Below are positions 1 through 14,200 of a DNA stretch of 64,000 nt, one piece after another (within the stretch, counting starts at the first letter, position 1; the number at the start of each line of letters is the position of its first letter). The stretch comes from Pegea sp. RAD2-039 (lineage: Eukaryota > Chordata > Thaliacea > Salpida > Salpidae). A model generated the notes under the pieces. The model was not told the origin of the DNA. It searched no databases and was given only the letters and a program-made list of their open reading frames with translations. The position numbers and the translations under genes are program-made. The stretch is from positions 186,001 through 250,000 of the forward strand of contig JAQGEQ010000287.1 in NCBI GenBank assembly GCA_034620365.1, given 5' to 3'.

Positions 1-2996
1 TGATATATCAAAATTTATATACAGGTATAAACATTGCTTAAAATTAAATAAATTTGTACAGTTTTTGGGTTTTGTAGATCTTTAAGTACAGAAGTATCTT
101 TAAGCAGTTTTTACTTGAGCATTTGTGATTAGCATTGTTTACATATTATTAAGAAAAATTGTTTATTTATAAAAAACTATTTCTTTAAATTTGAACAATT
201 TTTTAATCAGTTCTAAAATGAAGAAAAAAGTTAGTAAATATATTTTCTATTAATAAAACTAAAAGTTAAACTTCAAATTTCTTTTTTTACTTTATTAAAA
301 TGTCTAAAAAGTTAAAAAATAATACCTAAATAAATGTATCTATTACCATGGAGTTTAATCAAAAAGTAAATAATATAATTTTGATATCTTTAGAATCAAC
401 TTTAGAATCATAAATTGAATTTAACATCAAAACTTATTTATAGAAAAGTAACAGCATGCTATAAGATTTTAGAACTTCAAGAAGGCATTTAAATAAACTT
501 AGTTTCAATGATGTATTTTGTTGGTAAATTTTCTTATCCGCTTTATAAATAAACACAATTTTAAGACCTTACACAAAAAGAATGGTTTTTAAAATTGTTT
601 TTTATATAAACAGCAAACTTTTAAGAATTTGCATTTAAACTTTAGAATGGACAAAAATAGAAATAGATTCTAACGTGTTTGACAAATCCTAAACTTAGAT
701 AAATAGATAAGATATTATACAGTTTTTACATTAAAAATCTAATTTTAACCCTACAAAAGAGATGAAAAGTTAATATATATTGTTTTAGAAAACTAGTTAC
801 GTTAGTTGTTATCACGTATACTTTAATATTATACATTTATTAGTAATAAGCTGGAAGATAATGCTTTAAAAATGTTTACTGAGTGTGGTATTTAAAATCA
901 CTTTTGCTCGTTAGAGTCTAATTGGTAAGTTAAATATCTTATATCACAGCTTGATTGACAAGCAGTTTGATAAATTGTTATTTTTTCAACCTGCCATTTC
1001 ACATATGTTGGCAACAAAAGGAATGCTCTCCATTTCTTACAAACCATATCACATGACCACTGTAAAGAAAAATCAATTGCAGTTGTAACAAATTGAAAGA
1101 TTTTATCAAAATATACTGTATCGAGTCGAATTTTGAAATAAAACTTGTTCAGCTATTTCTTTTTAGTTTACAAATGCTGTTATACATTTGGATGAAATTT
1201 ATGAAAGATAATTCGAAAAAGTATAGATCAAAAGATGATAAAAACTACATCAATTTTAAGCATAATTTTGTTTAACTCGCCTGTCAATTTACATCATATA
1301 TTATAGATGAACACTTATCTCATGTTATGAGAACTCAAAACTGTTAAAAAAAGAAGATGAAATCTAAAGACTGATTAAATCAAATGTAAAAATAACAAAA
1401 AGTTAAAATATAGCCTAAAGTACTTTGCACTATTCTTTAGCAGCGTAGAAAACTTACTTTGTGAAAATTGTGCCATTATAAGCATTCACAGCTACTATTG
1501 CTTATTTTTATATTCTTATAACTACTATATAGCCCATAAAGTTTATACTAAACACTTTGAATACATATCTTAAGCAGTTTTGATTTCTATCAAGAATACT
1601 TTCAATTATGTCGAGTAAGACTTTGTTTCAGAAAAACTTCTTATTTATCAGTTTTTAGATAATTACTTTAGCATAATACTAGTCACAGCAAATATAATAA
1701 CTAAAAAATTTGATTGCAAAATATTTGGACTTCAGTTACAGGAAGTTATATGATCTGACGTCATATATTATACGTGCTTTCTTTTTAGAACAAAACAATT
1801 CACTACTGTGAAAATGATATGCCACATAACTTTAAAATTAATAAGATAGACTAAAAAACACTAATTTTATATTTGAAACTAAAAATTAAGAAATTTTATG
1901 AAAGAACGATAAGTAGTTTTACTTCCTTTATCATTAAGCGATTAGAAAATCAAAAGTAAAGTTATCAAACTTTTAATATCTAATCATCTGCACGAAAATA
2001 AATTACTAGTTTAGTTGTAAATTTCTGACTAATGCTTTTACTCAGCAGCTAGTTATCTCTTACTTAGTCACTTATCTGAAGTAAACTGTACTGATATATT
2101 AATTTATTTTTAGCTTTTTCTAGCACCTATTCTTGCTTAGCATCTAGTGGAAAGCTAACTTTAACTGTTGAGTGAAGAGATAGTAGTTATTTTTGAATCA
2201 ATCAAAAGCATAGCATAAGTTTTAAAAAGAATGTTTACTATGTAACCATTGTATACATTTTTGTCTTTTTAAATTATACAAAAGTTATTCTTAAAAAATG
2301 TATTATTTAATCTATGCAGGTTTAGTTTAAAAACTAAAACTGAAAAATTATAATCATTTTTTCTTTTTAAAAAGTCAATTGAATGAACTTAAAATCGAAA
2401 TAAAAAATTCTGCTATAAATTGATATTAGCTTGTTTGTAATTTATTTTCAAAACTTTTCCAAAGCATCCATAGTTTGCAAAACAAAATATAAATTTTAGA
2501 AAACTAGAGCTACAAATGAAAATATTAAAAATCTTTTTTTATTTAGCAAGCTGTTATTTATCAAAATGTAAAATTGCAATTCGATTACTCTAACATTCTT
2601 ACTCGAAATACTATTTAATCAGAAAACTCTGATTTTTAGCGGAGTTTAGTAGAACTCAACTGTTTTGCTTGAAACAGGTTCACTTAAGTATTTTTGAAAC
2701 ATACTTTTTTCCTGAGTTCATGTAAAGTTAATAATTTGTATTTTTTAAACTAAATAAGAAAACAGATGGGCCGAGAATTACTCTTATTTGTAATAGTGAA
2801 TAAATTTCTTCATCAATTTTCTTCTATCACTACTTTAGATGGCTAATTTTAATTTATTTTTTTGTCGAGTTTTATTTATCGCGAGTTTAACCAAAATTTA
2901 ATTTTCAAAAATAACGTATCGATTTCCAAACATATAAATACAAGAAATAAAAACGATTGCTTAAGTTTAAATTCGAACTCTTAATAAATTAAATCT
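1..2996. other. AT-rich intergenic DNA, no gene recognised
   Basis: No reading frame here has recognisable protein features or splice-linked partners. The 60-codon frame near 1093 is AT-biased and looks like chance. The 3' UTR of the acyl-CoA dehydrogenase gene on the minus strand must lie in the last part of this stretch. Confidence 0.6.
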
Positions 2997-5900
2997 TTAA
3001 TTATATCCTTCAAAAACTAAAATTTCGTTTCGTGAATAATTTGCTTCTGAAAAAGCTCCAGATCTTAAAGAGGTAGCAGCAGGACTTAAATCTCTTCCAC
3101 AACACCACCTGATGACAACATTGTAGATAAAATATTAAAATATTATTAATTCAGCTTTTTAATTCTCATTTAACAATTACTGTGGGATCAATATTTTAAC
3201 AATTGATATTTTCAATTATTAAATCAAATAAATAAATATTGACATTTGATAGAAAATGACATCTAATGAATTTTTATTTACATAATCATCTTTAACACGA
3301 TGTTTTGATTTTTTACTTACAAGATTGCAGCATGTACATCAGAATCAGAAGCTATGGGACTAACGGCTTGCTCTAGCAACAAAACAGCACAATAAATTCG
3401 AGCAAGACTGTAAGAGAAGTCTCTAGAGGCAGTGAACATTACATCGGAGCCCATAGCTGTAGACTGTAATACAAGGTATCTGTATTTTAATCTGAGTTTT
3501 GCATACTATATGAACATAATGTTACTGTTAAACTTATAACTCAAAATTTATCTAAAAGAATTTCTAGAAAATTAAGTTTACAAATCATGCAGATAAACAT
3601 ATTAGTTTGAATTATTAGTGAAGTACCTGGGTGATAAAGGCTCGTAGGTCACCGGCTGCTATATGCACTTTTGTGATAGAGGATCTTAACTCACGGATAT
3701 TACAACTTTCACTGACAACATTCAACCGATGATTGACGGATTGAAAGAAAGAATTGAGAGTCTGAAAGATCATTTGCAAATGATTTGCAAATTGGGAAGA
3801 AATTTGTAACCTTTCCATTTGATTTAGCGATTGCTCTTAATGTATCTAGTGAAAGTACGTTAGTAGTTCCTTCCCAAATACTTGAGACTTGCGCATCCCT
3901 CAAGATCCTTGGTAGATCTGTGTCTTCTAAGTAACCAGCACCTCCGAAGCTTTCTAAACCTTCTGATATAACTACAATTGCCTACCAAGTTAACTTTTAT
4001 TATCTTATTTTTACTGGTAATTTTCCAAACTTACTCGTTTAGCAACAAATAGTTTACAAACAGGTGTCAAAAGCCTCAACAAGTCTCTTTCATGAGCAAA
4101 CTGATCCGCATCTGGATTCAAAAGTGGATTTATTTCAGTAATCCCCAACAACCGAGAAATATCTAATGTAAATAGGCAGCAAGCTCTTGTTTCTACTTCC
4201 ATTCTAAAGTTTCGAAATAAAAAGTTTAAAAATGTTTGCAAAATTCCCACAAGTTGAAACTTACTCAGTTAAAGTTCGAATATGTAACTTGTGTTTACTC
4301 AGTTCACTACCAAACACTTTTCTTTTAGTGGCGAAGTCGCGCGCCAACAGCATTATTCTGCGCATATTTGATGCGGAATGTATCGCTGTGTGTATTCGCG
4401 TAACTGTCAACATTGACGAGATCAACTTAACCCCCTGTGAAGGGTTTCCAACCTAAAATCAAACTTCAAGCATTATGTGTGCTTAGATATAAGTAGCTGA
4501 TGACAGTGCCAACTATAAATATAACAAATTTAAGAGCAAAGGGTTTAACTCAATTAAATAAGTTAGTACTAAGTACAATGAGGTCAACTAGAAAAGTAAA
4601 TTACAAGTTCTGCTCGTGTTTCGTCTAATATCAGTTCTGCAGTTGGTAGTTGCCTAGTTCCTAGCTTTGATTTCAAACGTTGTACTTGAAGCCCATTGAG
4701 TCCTGAGACTTTGTCATAATTACAAGGGTCTCTGGTCTCCAAGAAAAACAAAGAAAGTCCTTTTGATCCTGGTGGAATGTTACCCCTGTTATTATAGATC
4801 GATAACTTAAATTAGAAATCAAAATACTTTTTTATAACTTTAATCATTGAATTGATTTTTCAGTCAATAAATGATTAACATAAATTAGTTTCTACCGCAA
4901 ATTTGCAAACATAATTTCTATATTTGTACTAAATTTCATATTTTGATGACCCGTTTTGCTTGTGAAACATCTGAGACATCAAACTTAAACAATGAAGTTA
5001 CTAAAAGTTTTTTTGGTCTTAAATTTTTTATAAAAAATCAAAGTAAAAAAAACGTTCAATTCAATTTTAATCAAACTGTTATTTTAAAACATTTGAATTA
5101 TAACCAAATATAGCAAAATAAAAATGTTTCCATCTAAATAATAAAAATAGTATTCCGTTTGACCGTGCTCGAAATATATTTGATCAAAAATCTTTCTTCA
5201 TTTGAATAAATAGAAATCAATAATTCAAACTGACTTTTCATCAATAATTCTTGCTAGTGTAAATGCTATATCAGAATCAGTTGCAGATGTAAACCATTTA
5301 TAACCGTTTAATCTATAACTTCCATCTGTATGTAGTCTTGCAACTGTAGCAGTACCGTTTGCTGCAAAACATTTTACTTCAGTACTAAATATAAACATCG
5401 GTACATGAGATTAAGTTACAATTAAAAGCAATTTGATTGAACATCAGAAGATTATCAACATCTTCACTAACCAACATCTGAGCCTCCCTCTTTTTCAGTC
5501 ATCCATTGACCAGAAGTCCAAAAATTGTTTGAGTCCCTATTTGTCAAATGACTAGAAAATAGCAACAATTAACATAAACTACCCAGTTATCAACTCACAT
5601 TAAACAATTCAAAAGCAAATTATTAGAAAAAGATCAAACTTTTCAGTTTAAATGTTTATAATAAATGAAATTTTATGTCTATTAGTACATACCCAAAAGC
5701 ATTTTGAAGACTCGTTTGATTATGACCATAAATGGAATGGACATTTTCAATTAATTTTGCTGCACCATCAGCCATTGCAATTGGACAGGAGTATAAACCA
5801 GAAACGGGCGCGAAAAGAAATAGTTTTGACATTTGTACCAATCGACTGAAAACGTAAATAAATATTCAAGATGTTTGTTCAGTTATAGTCATGGCAATCA

Positions 5901-7561
5901 AACACAAAATATAATAGTTTCCAAAATTAGACAACGGAAGTTTACATGAAAGAGATGTTTTTTGGAGACAAATCTGAAATACAATCTAGCTCAAATTTTT
6001 AAGACACAAGATGAGAAGTTCAGTAAATCTTCACAAGAAATAGTTTTGAAATCACTAAATAGTAATTTAACTTTCCAGAAATAGCTGGAAATTACCTCCA
6101 CTCAGCAAATTGTCGTTCATATCCAATAGCTACGACTCCTTCTTCTGCTGATAACGACTTCATCCAATTCCATTCTTTACAAGTTTCAATTTGATCAATT
6201 CGGTTACCCCACGCATCAAATTGAGTTAATCGGGGAGGTTTTAGCTCACATTGTCTTCCTTGATCTTCAATCTCTTCCACAATACGCTTCCCAAATCTTC
6301 TTAGGTCACTATCAACTTCTTCAAAGTACTTTAAAATCATAAAAGTTAAAAACTTGCCCCAAAAAACTTTCAGATTAGTTTAATTACTTTTTGAAAAATA
6401 TTACAACTTTTTTAAGAAACACACCACAAAGTAACTGCTGAAAAATCGAATTATTAACATTCTCAACCACCAAAAGCAAGATTTTTAAGCAAGACAGTTT
6501 GATTAGAACCAACAGAGGGGTTTGTCGAAGGTCAAGGTAAAATCAAATCAATCAAATTGGATTTTATAGTAACTTTATGCTCTATATAAGGTTAGGACCA
6601 GGATATTGGGGCATAAGTTAAAATTGCCACACCAAAACATATAGAAATGGTCAAAAACAAAATATAATGATTAAAAAAAATTGAGAGTTTACTTTAATAA
6701 TGCTTAATATAAAATACAATTATAAGCCTTTAAAATATCTTTAAAACAGTTTTAGTATATGTAGTCTATTTAAAAATACTATTATGAACTACTAAACTAA
6801 ACAATACTGTTTGGTTGAATTTAAAATATTTTTAAATAAATGATGTTTAAAAATAAAAACTGTTTTTGATATAACAATTTTCTATTCAAAGTTTAATGAT
6901 TCGATATAGAAATTTTAAACTAGTATATGTGGTTTGTCTAAATTCTTTTTGTATAAAATCAACACCAAATAAACTCAAAAGTTAGATAAGTTATTTATTG
7001 ATTACTATACATACATTTAATGGTAGTGTTCTTTTTAGATATGACTGAAGAAGATAATCTTGCGTGTAAGGATTATGTAACACAGGCTTTTCTTGTGTAA
7101 AACTATATGTTGATTGTAATTCTGAAATAAATATAAAAATTAAGATAATATGCTTTATATAAATAAAAATTTAGTGATGTATTATCAATAATTTTTTATT
7201 TCAAAAATTTCAACTAGCTATATGAATTAAAATAAATGGCATAAAGTGAAATTAAAGTAAACACAATAACACTCAACAAATTTTTAACAATTTTATAAAT
7301 TTAAAACTTATAGAATATAATTAAACCTTTGTATAATATTTATAAACAATATATTATACTATGTAATACCAAAATATTAGAGACAAATACAATTAAAAAT
7401 CTTACAATGTTTAAAAATAAAATATTTTAGCATATTATGAATTTTTTAACAAAATTGATCTTACCACATTGATTAAATATTTGGTTTGAAGATTTCCTTG
7501 AAACTAATGAAAGATCAAATATTTTTCTTGGAGGATAACAAATATTCTTTATACGATACAT
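2997..7561 (-). CDS. Acyl-CoA dehydrogenase, AidB/ACDH-11-like, 13 exons
   Basis: FAD-dependent acyl-CoA dehydrogenase of the AidB/C. elegans ACDH-11 branch, probably mitochondrial. Exons: 7465-7561, 7015-7121, 6096-6328, 5693-5845, 5471-5551, 5235-5384, 4605-4785, 4265-4452, 4035-4203, 3811-3981, 3627-3761, 3321-3463, 2997-3108. Together they encode about 639 residues, close to the roughly 600-residue family size. The start [13 protein letters not shown] is basic and could be an import signal. Recognisable motifs are [11 protein letters not shown] (near residue 215), [12 protein letters not shown] (exon 7), MEVETRA (exon 9), [13 protein letters not shown] (near 461) and [12 protein letters not shown] (near 488). 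Introns range from 49 nt (3762-3810) to several hundred. All junctions checked are GT-AG except exon 5 to exon 6, where canonical splicing loses the frame by one base. The exact substrate cannot be read from sequence. Confidence 0.9.
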
Positions 7562-9147
7562 AATTAAAAAGTGGTTTATAATAACCTAAAAATACATTTA
7601 ATAGTTTTTTTTATCTTTTTAAAGAACAACAAGCTCAAACAATAATAATATTTTTTATCAAATAAACAATAAATTTTGGGCATCTTAACAAAGCAGTATG
7701 ATTGTTTAAGGAACTAAATACTAACCTCAAACAATAGAAATAAATATTTCAAGATTATTACAAAAAAAAACAGCTAAGATACATTTATAATCAGAAAATT
7801 GATATAACTCTGTAATAAATTTTTTGTCAAATCAAGAAAATTTTGAATATTTTACAATAAATTTAGTATTTAAATATTAATTGTGGAAAAATACTTTTGG
7901 TGTAGAGATAATATAGAAGATGCTCAAATTGAATTAAAAGTATTACAAACTATAAAAAATAAATATGTAAAATATAAATTGGTGTAACCACTTTTTCAAA
8001 TAAATCATTTAACTTATATTACTATACAATTAAATCTCAAAATTTATTTTTTTAATCAATCCAAAAGCTTTTTGTTTTGCCAATCAACACATAAATTTGT
8101 TAACAGTAGTTGTAAATAAATGTTTGACTTAAAAAACTATCATTTATGGCTTATAATTTAAATGCTCACAGCACATTAGCCACATCATGTGACACTTTTG
8201 TAAAACTAAACATTAGGTGAATAGATAACATGCTTGTAAATTGATATACAGTAAAGTCGAAATGAATTTTTTACTTAACAATCTGAAAAAATTACGAAAA
8301 ATGAAGTGACATCCTGTTCAAGAGCAGTTACTCCACTGGATGTTACTAGAGTTGCTAAGTGGTTTAATTTTGCATGACGAGCCTTTGGAAATATATGAAA
8401 ATTTGTTATTTATACAGAAGTCATTGAAGTTATGATGACAAAAACTAATAACATTTTTAGTTAGTAGTACAAGGTCGGAGAAAATACAGCGATATTGCAA
8501 AATTTAATATTCAGCTTTTAGAAACGATCTTTGTATGAAGAAAGGGAAAAGCACATCTAAGAAAAACTTTTCTAGTAAACGATCTTTGAACGGATTCAAG
8601 TTTAGAGTGAGATTTCAATGAAATCTTGAATAGGACGGATGTATCTCGTGAAAAGGTTTAACAGTGTTTAAATCTTACTGGTTTTAAATATCTAAAAAAT
8701 TTGATATGAGGTAGATAAGCCGATTCAGAACGAATAGTTTAAAAGGTGAACCGATTTTCATTCGTAAGAGATAAAGATACTCATTTCTTAGATGACCAAA
8801 AGTTAGTAAATCCGATTATTTTTTGGATGAGAAAGATTTATTAGAGTTTATATAAAAAGTATCTACAAAAAATTTTATCATCCTTTGTAGTTTGGCTACC
8901 GGCAGCCCTTTTATTATTTCTTTGGACATTGGGAAATTTTATTGTTGTTAAAATGAAAGTCATTTGATGTTAGTTTAGAGTTTTTTAGTTAATTCATTGA
9001 CCGGTGGAAACATTTGTGGTTAGCTAGCTTGAGTTTTCTAGATTGAAGCAATAAGTTTGTAGAAACCAGACTACAAAGAAGAATGAAGAGTAACTGATTA
9101 TTTAGTAATAAAACGCATTGTTTGAAAGATTTTAAAAAATACTCAAA
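7562..9147. other. AT-rich intergenic DNA, nothing recognised
   Basis: This stretch lies upstream of the acyl-CoA dehydrogenase start and probably holds its promoter. No exon, RNA gene or repeat was recognised. The short frame at 8318-8500 has no family resemblance. Confidence 0.5.
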
Positions 9148-9560
9148 AAACTTTAAGTTATATCAACTCCGACGACATGCATTATACCTTCATAAGCCCA
9201 TATCACCTGGTATTTTAGTTAGCATTTTTTTCTCGTTCCAGACAAATAATTCTTGGAACTAGCTGCCATCACACAATGTCATCTCAGAGTATCTTGAGCT
9301 GTTTAAACTGAAGTTGAATCCTATTGATGTTGTCAACACTGTCATTCCTAAACTATGACTCTTTTTTATATTATTAACATTCTATGTAACTATTTACTGT
9401 AATATTGTAAGCGGACTACTGAAATGCTATGTGTTCCATCTTTTTCTTTCTATATTTTTATCCTGGCTATACATAATAGGTATTATTATATACAATACTA
9501 TTTTGAGAATATGTGTAAGGAAAAGTTTTCTTTTCGAGCCCTTTTTTATGTCAAAAATGT
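9148..9560 (+). mobile_element. LINE (non-LTR retrotransposon) 3'-end fragment, copy A
   Basis: About 400 bp matches, with substitutions, the 3' ends of the copies at 42050-42490, 44880-45300 (minus) and 55700-55950. Shared blocks include the segment from 'tatatcaactc' through 'cacctggtattttagt', the 'attaacattctatgtaa' segment (9375-9392) and 'ctactgaaatgctatgtgttc'. It encodes the tail after reverse transcriptase (LR-rich, then an 'LELFKLKLN'-type segment) with frame breaks. A dead 5'-truncated copy. Confidence 0.75.
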
Positions 9561-10617
9561 AATTTTTTTATATGTCAAAAAAGGAAAGATCTTTTTTGAC
9601 CATATTTTAAGAATGTCCACTTTTCGAAAAAAAATATAGCCTGAATAATGTTTAGAATATAGAACACCAACTCAGTCTCACAAATCATAGTAGAAAGTTT
9701 ATTTCAACTTTTATTTGTCTATGATATACATTACGATGTTAAACTTCTAATCGTTGAAAGTTTAATGCCAAAATCTAAAAACGACAATTTGTTAAAAATA
9801 AATATTCATTTTAAATTTAACTACACGCGACTACCCTACTAATAGAGTAAGTTATAATATTTTGTCTGAAATCAGATTTTATTATTTATTCATAAGCAAC
9901 GTAAGGTTTAAATGCGATTCGCCCGTAGTTTATTACCCATTAGTTAAATTACATCATAGTTTTATGTAGAAATTTTACTATGGACTGTAGTGGAGAGTAA
10001 ATATTTTACGTGTAGCTGATATAAATGCTTTCTCATTGCTTAAATGCTTTAAGTAAATCTTTGAATTTATGGTTGTTCTCTTAAAATACTTTGATTCATT
10101 TATGTTATTAATAATATGCACTATTATATAAATATAAAACTGAGTTAATTTTTTATTTGTCTTTTTGAAATAATTTATTATTATTGATTTATACTAAATT
10201 ATATTTTAAAGTAATAAAATATTTTCATAGACTTTGCTATGTCATGAAATAAAAGAATAAACAAGTCTTGGTTTGATTGATTTAACAATCAGTTTAGTTT
10301 TATTTTAAAACTAGCTGAAATTGATAGTAATCAATGATTTTTGTATGATACTTTAATAATTATTCTTAATGATATTTTTGGCATATTTATATAATTATGA
10401 ATGTAATCTATAACATTGGTTATCTTTTATAAAATTTTTAATGTATAATAGTATAAAATATTTTAAAATATATTTGGTTATAAAAAGTAAAATGCTTTAA
10501 TTTTATTTTTTAATAACTAAATTTTCCATGTCTTTATGGCTAATGTTTTTAATGTTTTCTTTTATTAAAAATATTAATTTGTGTGTTTTATTTCTCAGTT
10601 TTTTGGTAAATACAATA
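9561..10617. other. Intergenic DNA upstream of the TP53RK gene
   Basis: AT-rich with no coding signal. Just before the kinase start there is an acceptor-like 'tttctcag' (10591-10598), about 20 nt before the ATG. This could be a 5'-UTR intron or a spliced-leader acceptor; the sequence cannot decide which. Confidence 0.4.
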
Positions 10618-11292
10618 ATGAGTCATAATTTTACCTTGTTAAAACAAGGTGCTGAAGCTAAAATTTATGAAAGTTCTTTTGAAGGTAAACCTTCAATTGT
10701 TAAAGAACGATTTCCAAAAACCTACCGTTTAAAAGTTATTGATGATAAGCTTAGAAAACAAAGGTTAAAGCATGAGTTGAAAGCCATTGAAAGATGTAAA
10801 ATAGCTGGAATTTTAACACCACAAGTTTATTGTACTAATAATAAAGAATGTTTGTTTTATATGGAGAAAGTAAATGGTCCAGTGTTAAAAGATTATATAA
10901 AGAATCGATTAAGTATAGATGGCACCTATAGTTCAGTTGTACCTGTAATACAACAAATAGGCCAAATATTGGCTACTATGCACAATGCTAATATAATTCA
11001 TGGAGACCTGACTACTTCTAATATAATGTTATCTGATGTTGATGACGGGATCCCTAAAATATGGATGATTGATTTTGGTTTGAGTAGTTATTCTACTTCT
11101 GTTGAAGATAAAGCAGTTGATCTTTATGTACTAGAAAGAGCTTTTGTTAGTACTCATCCAAATTCAGATATCTTGTTTAAAGAATTATTAAACTCATATG
11201 AAAAGCATGATTGTGAAAAGGAAGACAATAAAAAAGTCCTGCAAAGATTGGATAAGGTTCAACAAAGAGGAAGAAAACGAATTCTTTTCTAA
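10618..11292 (+). CDS. TP53RK: TP53RK/Bud32 atypical kinase, KEOPS complex
   Basis: Small atypical protein kinase/ATPase of the Bud32 family, the KEOPS/EKC subunit that supports t6A37 modification of tRNAs. The protein has 224 residues, typical for the family, in one exon. Visible elements are a glycine-poor N-lobe (QGAEAKIYE, residues 10-18), the catalytic loop HGDLTTSN (128-135), the metal-binding DFG (152-154), the Bud32-specific EDKAVDLYVLERA (163-175) and the basic C-terminal RGRKR tail. The frame is open 30 codons further upstream (from 10528), but that part is hydrophobic, AT-biased and unlike the family. It also contains the acceptor-like 'tttctcag', so the start at MSHNF is preferred. 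An AATAAA lies at 11363-11368. Confidence 0.95.
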   Translation: MSHNFTLLKQGAEAKIYESSFEGKPSIVKERFPKTYRLKVIDDKLRKQRLKHELKAIERCKIAGILTPQVYCTNNKECLFYMEKVNGPVLKDYIKNRLSIDGTYSSVVPVIQQIGQILATMHNANIIHGDLTTSNIMLSDVDDGIPKIWMIDFGLSSYSTSVEDKAVDLYVLERAFVSTHPNSDILFKELLNSYEKHDCEKEDNKKVLQRLDKVQQRGRKRILF

Positions 11293-14200
11293 TTTGTTCT
11301 TCATGATTAATATTTTATCATTTAAAAACTTTTTAATTGAGTCTCTCAGTTATTTTATTTACAATAAATATTGATGACATCACTTCATCATTATTTCTCA
11401 ACATACTTCTTATAGTTCTTTATAATTATTAATTCTTATAATCAGTAGCTATAATTCTTCTGATCAAAATAACATTAATTGATTTTTACTTTACATTTTG
11501 AGTCATACAAGACAATGATGGATTTAGAATAATTTACAGCAATAAGTATTTTGGAAACAACTAGTAGCTGGTGTTGATGGTTGAGAGACTTTTGGTGGAG
11601 TCACTTTGTTTTGAAAAATAATTTAAAACTGTTATTGTAAGTTTTGTATTGTTTGGATAAACCATTGAAAGAATATTTTTTGATATTTTATTTTGTGTAT
11701 TCTGCTATTGAAGCTGTTAATCAGATTAAAATATTAAATAGTTTCGAATTCTTGAAATTAAAAAGATAATTATTTAATTATTTTCCTGATAATTTAAGAT
11801 TCAAAGTCCTTGTTAGCCAAAATTTGTTGATTGTCGTCTGATTTTGAAAATTTACATCAATTAATATTCAATTTAATCTATTCAACAACCACACATTTTT
11901 AATCTTAACCTCATTTACAACGATTGAATTGATTTGAAAAAATAAGATTTTTTTCTTTTAAAATATAAATTGTGGTTTCTTTAAAATAGTTTTCTTCAAA
12001 AGCCTTTGTTGTAGCTTCTATAATTACTCAAGCCTAAAGGCACTTCAAGACTAATAGCGGTGTAAAAAAACTCTTAAAAGCTGTAAAACATATTTTATTT
12101 TCAAAAGTATTAAAAAAGAAGTAAAACTGACCAATAAAGCAATTGCTAAAAACTTTAGTAGGATATCAGCAATAATAAAAAAATATCTTCACATCAAAAT
12201 ACATCTTTACCTTGTACAGTTGACCATTTCAAGGTACTCACTTGATAAGCTTCAACATTATCAGCTCCTTGACAAATTATGTAAACTTACTTTGAGAAAA
12301 AACATACGTTATAGTAATCAAGTATTTACATCGATTAAACACGCATATAAGTTTACGAAATAAAACTGTTTACATTAAGGAAAAAATGTAAAACTAATTG
12401 CACGTAGAGACGCTTTCTAATGATTGAACTTCTCCATAAGTGATAGATATCTTAGACTTTTGGTGTAATAGTTATCCAATTATGATTGTTCTTATTGCTT
12501 CTTTAGGTTCTTACAGCTAGACTGAAAGTTAGAATATATAAATTTTGAAATAGAGACAAGATCAATAAACTATTTTATAGCAACATTAAATTAAACATTT
12601 AAAATATTGAATAAATAAGTTTGATAAATATCTTATATTTATTGAATTAAATAAGTATTGATTATTCTAAGACATTTAATTAAAATATTTTTGCAAAAAT
12701 AATCATTGTAGTAAAGTTGAACAAGATCTACAATAATACTTTGTATTTCTTTATTTTCAAGTAAACAGTAAAAGTTATAAATATATTTAAACAATCTATT
12801 AAAAGTTACCTTTTTCTATACAGCCTTTTTCTTAATCCACCATAAGGGCCTTTAAAGAAGTGATCAAAGAACATAGAGGCCGAATTACATTTGAATTGAA
12901 TATAACAATAGCGGCACATCGCTGTGAAATGATCAAATTTAGTGAAATAAGTAATGGGATTTAAATTGGACCTCTAAATACATTCGTATGTAATTTCTGA
13001 CACTTTTACCTTAAAGTATATTATAATTTCTACGCTTTAAACCACTAAGTAAGCTGAATAAATTAACTTAGTTATTTAGATAATATATTTACCTTTTCTC
13101 TTTGATTGTTTGCAAGGATTCAAGTTTTTAGTTGCGCGTGTAATACCTTTGCAGACTTGGTAACATATCTGTGACTATAAAAAACTTTCTAAATTTTAAG
13201 TCAAAAGTTTGTTCAAGTAAAGTCAAGAATTTATTTGTGAATGAAAGACTAATTTACAAACGTATGCAACTAAAGCACTGCTGTATAATCACTATTTTCC
13301 AAATAGTTGAAATTATTGTACGACAAATTCTTTTAAATATATATTTTGATTAAATACTCTGATTGCGTATTTGCTTATAAGCCTTGCAATAAAACTGAAA
13401 AGAAAATGCAAAAGACTTAAAATGCTTGCAGCGATTCCTTATAAGGCGTGTACTGGAGATTTATTGTCCTTTGATTCGACGATCAAGTTCAATAATATCC
13501 GAATAATATAGCATATTGAAGTTATAGCACCAATCTTCTAAAGAGTCTTATCAAGTCATTGAAAAAATTTATTATAATCTACAAGAGCTGTATTCTAAAT
13601 TTACTTAAGTTTTTAGACCGATAAGAAATTGAAGCAAAATTAAATCAATCATATATTCAATATCAATAGATAGTCTCTGATCATATTAAGTTGCTTGCTT
13701 TCAAACTACTATCATATTAAATAAAATTATTTGCATATCATTAGGTTTAAGATTACAAATAGATAGAAAATACAAAATATTCTAGCGCATTTTTAATCAA
13801 TTGCTAGTGATTCAGAAAAAAGAAATTCAAATTATTGAGAAATAATGCCAAGAAAGTTACAATAATCTACTTAAAGTATTTTGAAATAGATTAGGTGAAA
13901 ATATTTTTGAACTAATATCTTCCTTACATTAGTTTTTTTAGTAGCTTATTAAGCGTTAGGCTCATCTAAATATCATACAATTAGATAGACATATTTTGGA
14001 AACTTACAGCACTCTTCTTGAATCGATGTCTTCTAATATTATTTTTTTTTCTTTTGTGTCTTGCTGAAAAGTAATTTTCATTAATACGTATTTTTGTATT
14101 ACTAGCTTTGCCATAAAATTAAACTTCTCATTAATTTAAACAAAGTAAAAGTATCATTTCATGATTGCATTTGATTTATTTACATATGTACACGATTTTT

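Noticed and set aside
10528-10617. Upstream 30-codon extension of the TP53RK-like frame
   Set aside because: It is hydrophobic and AT-biased, not found in the family, and contains an acceptor-like site just before the conserved start.
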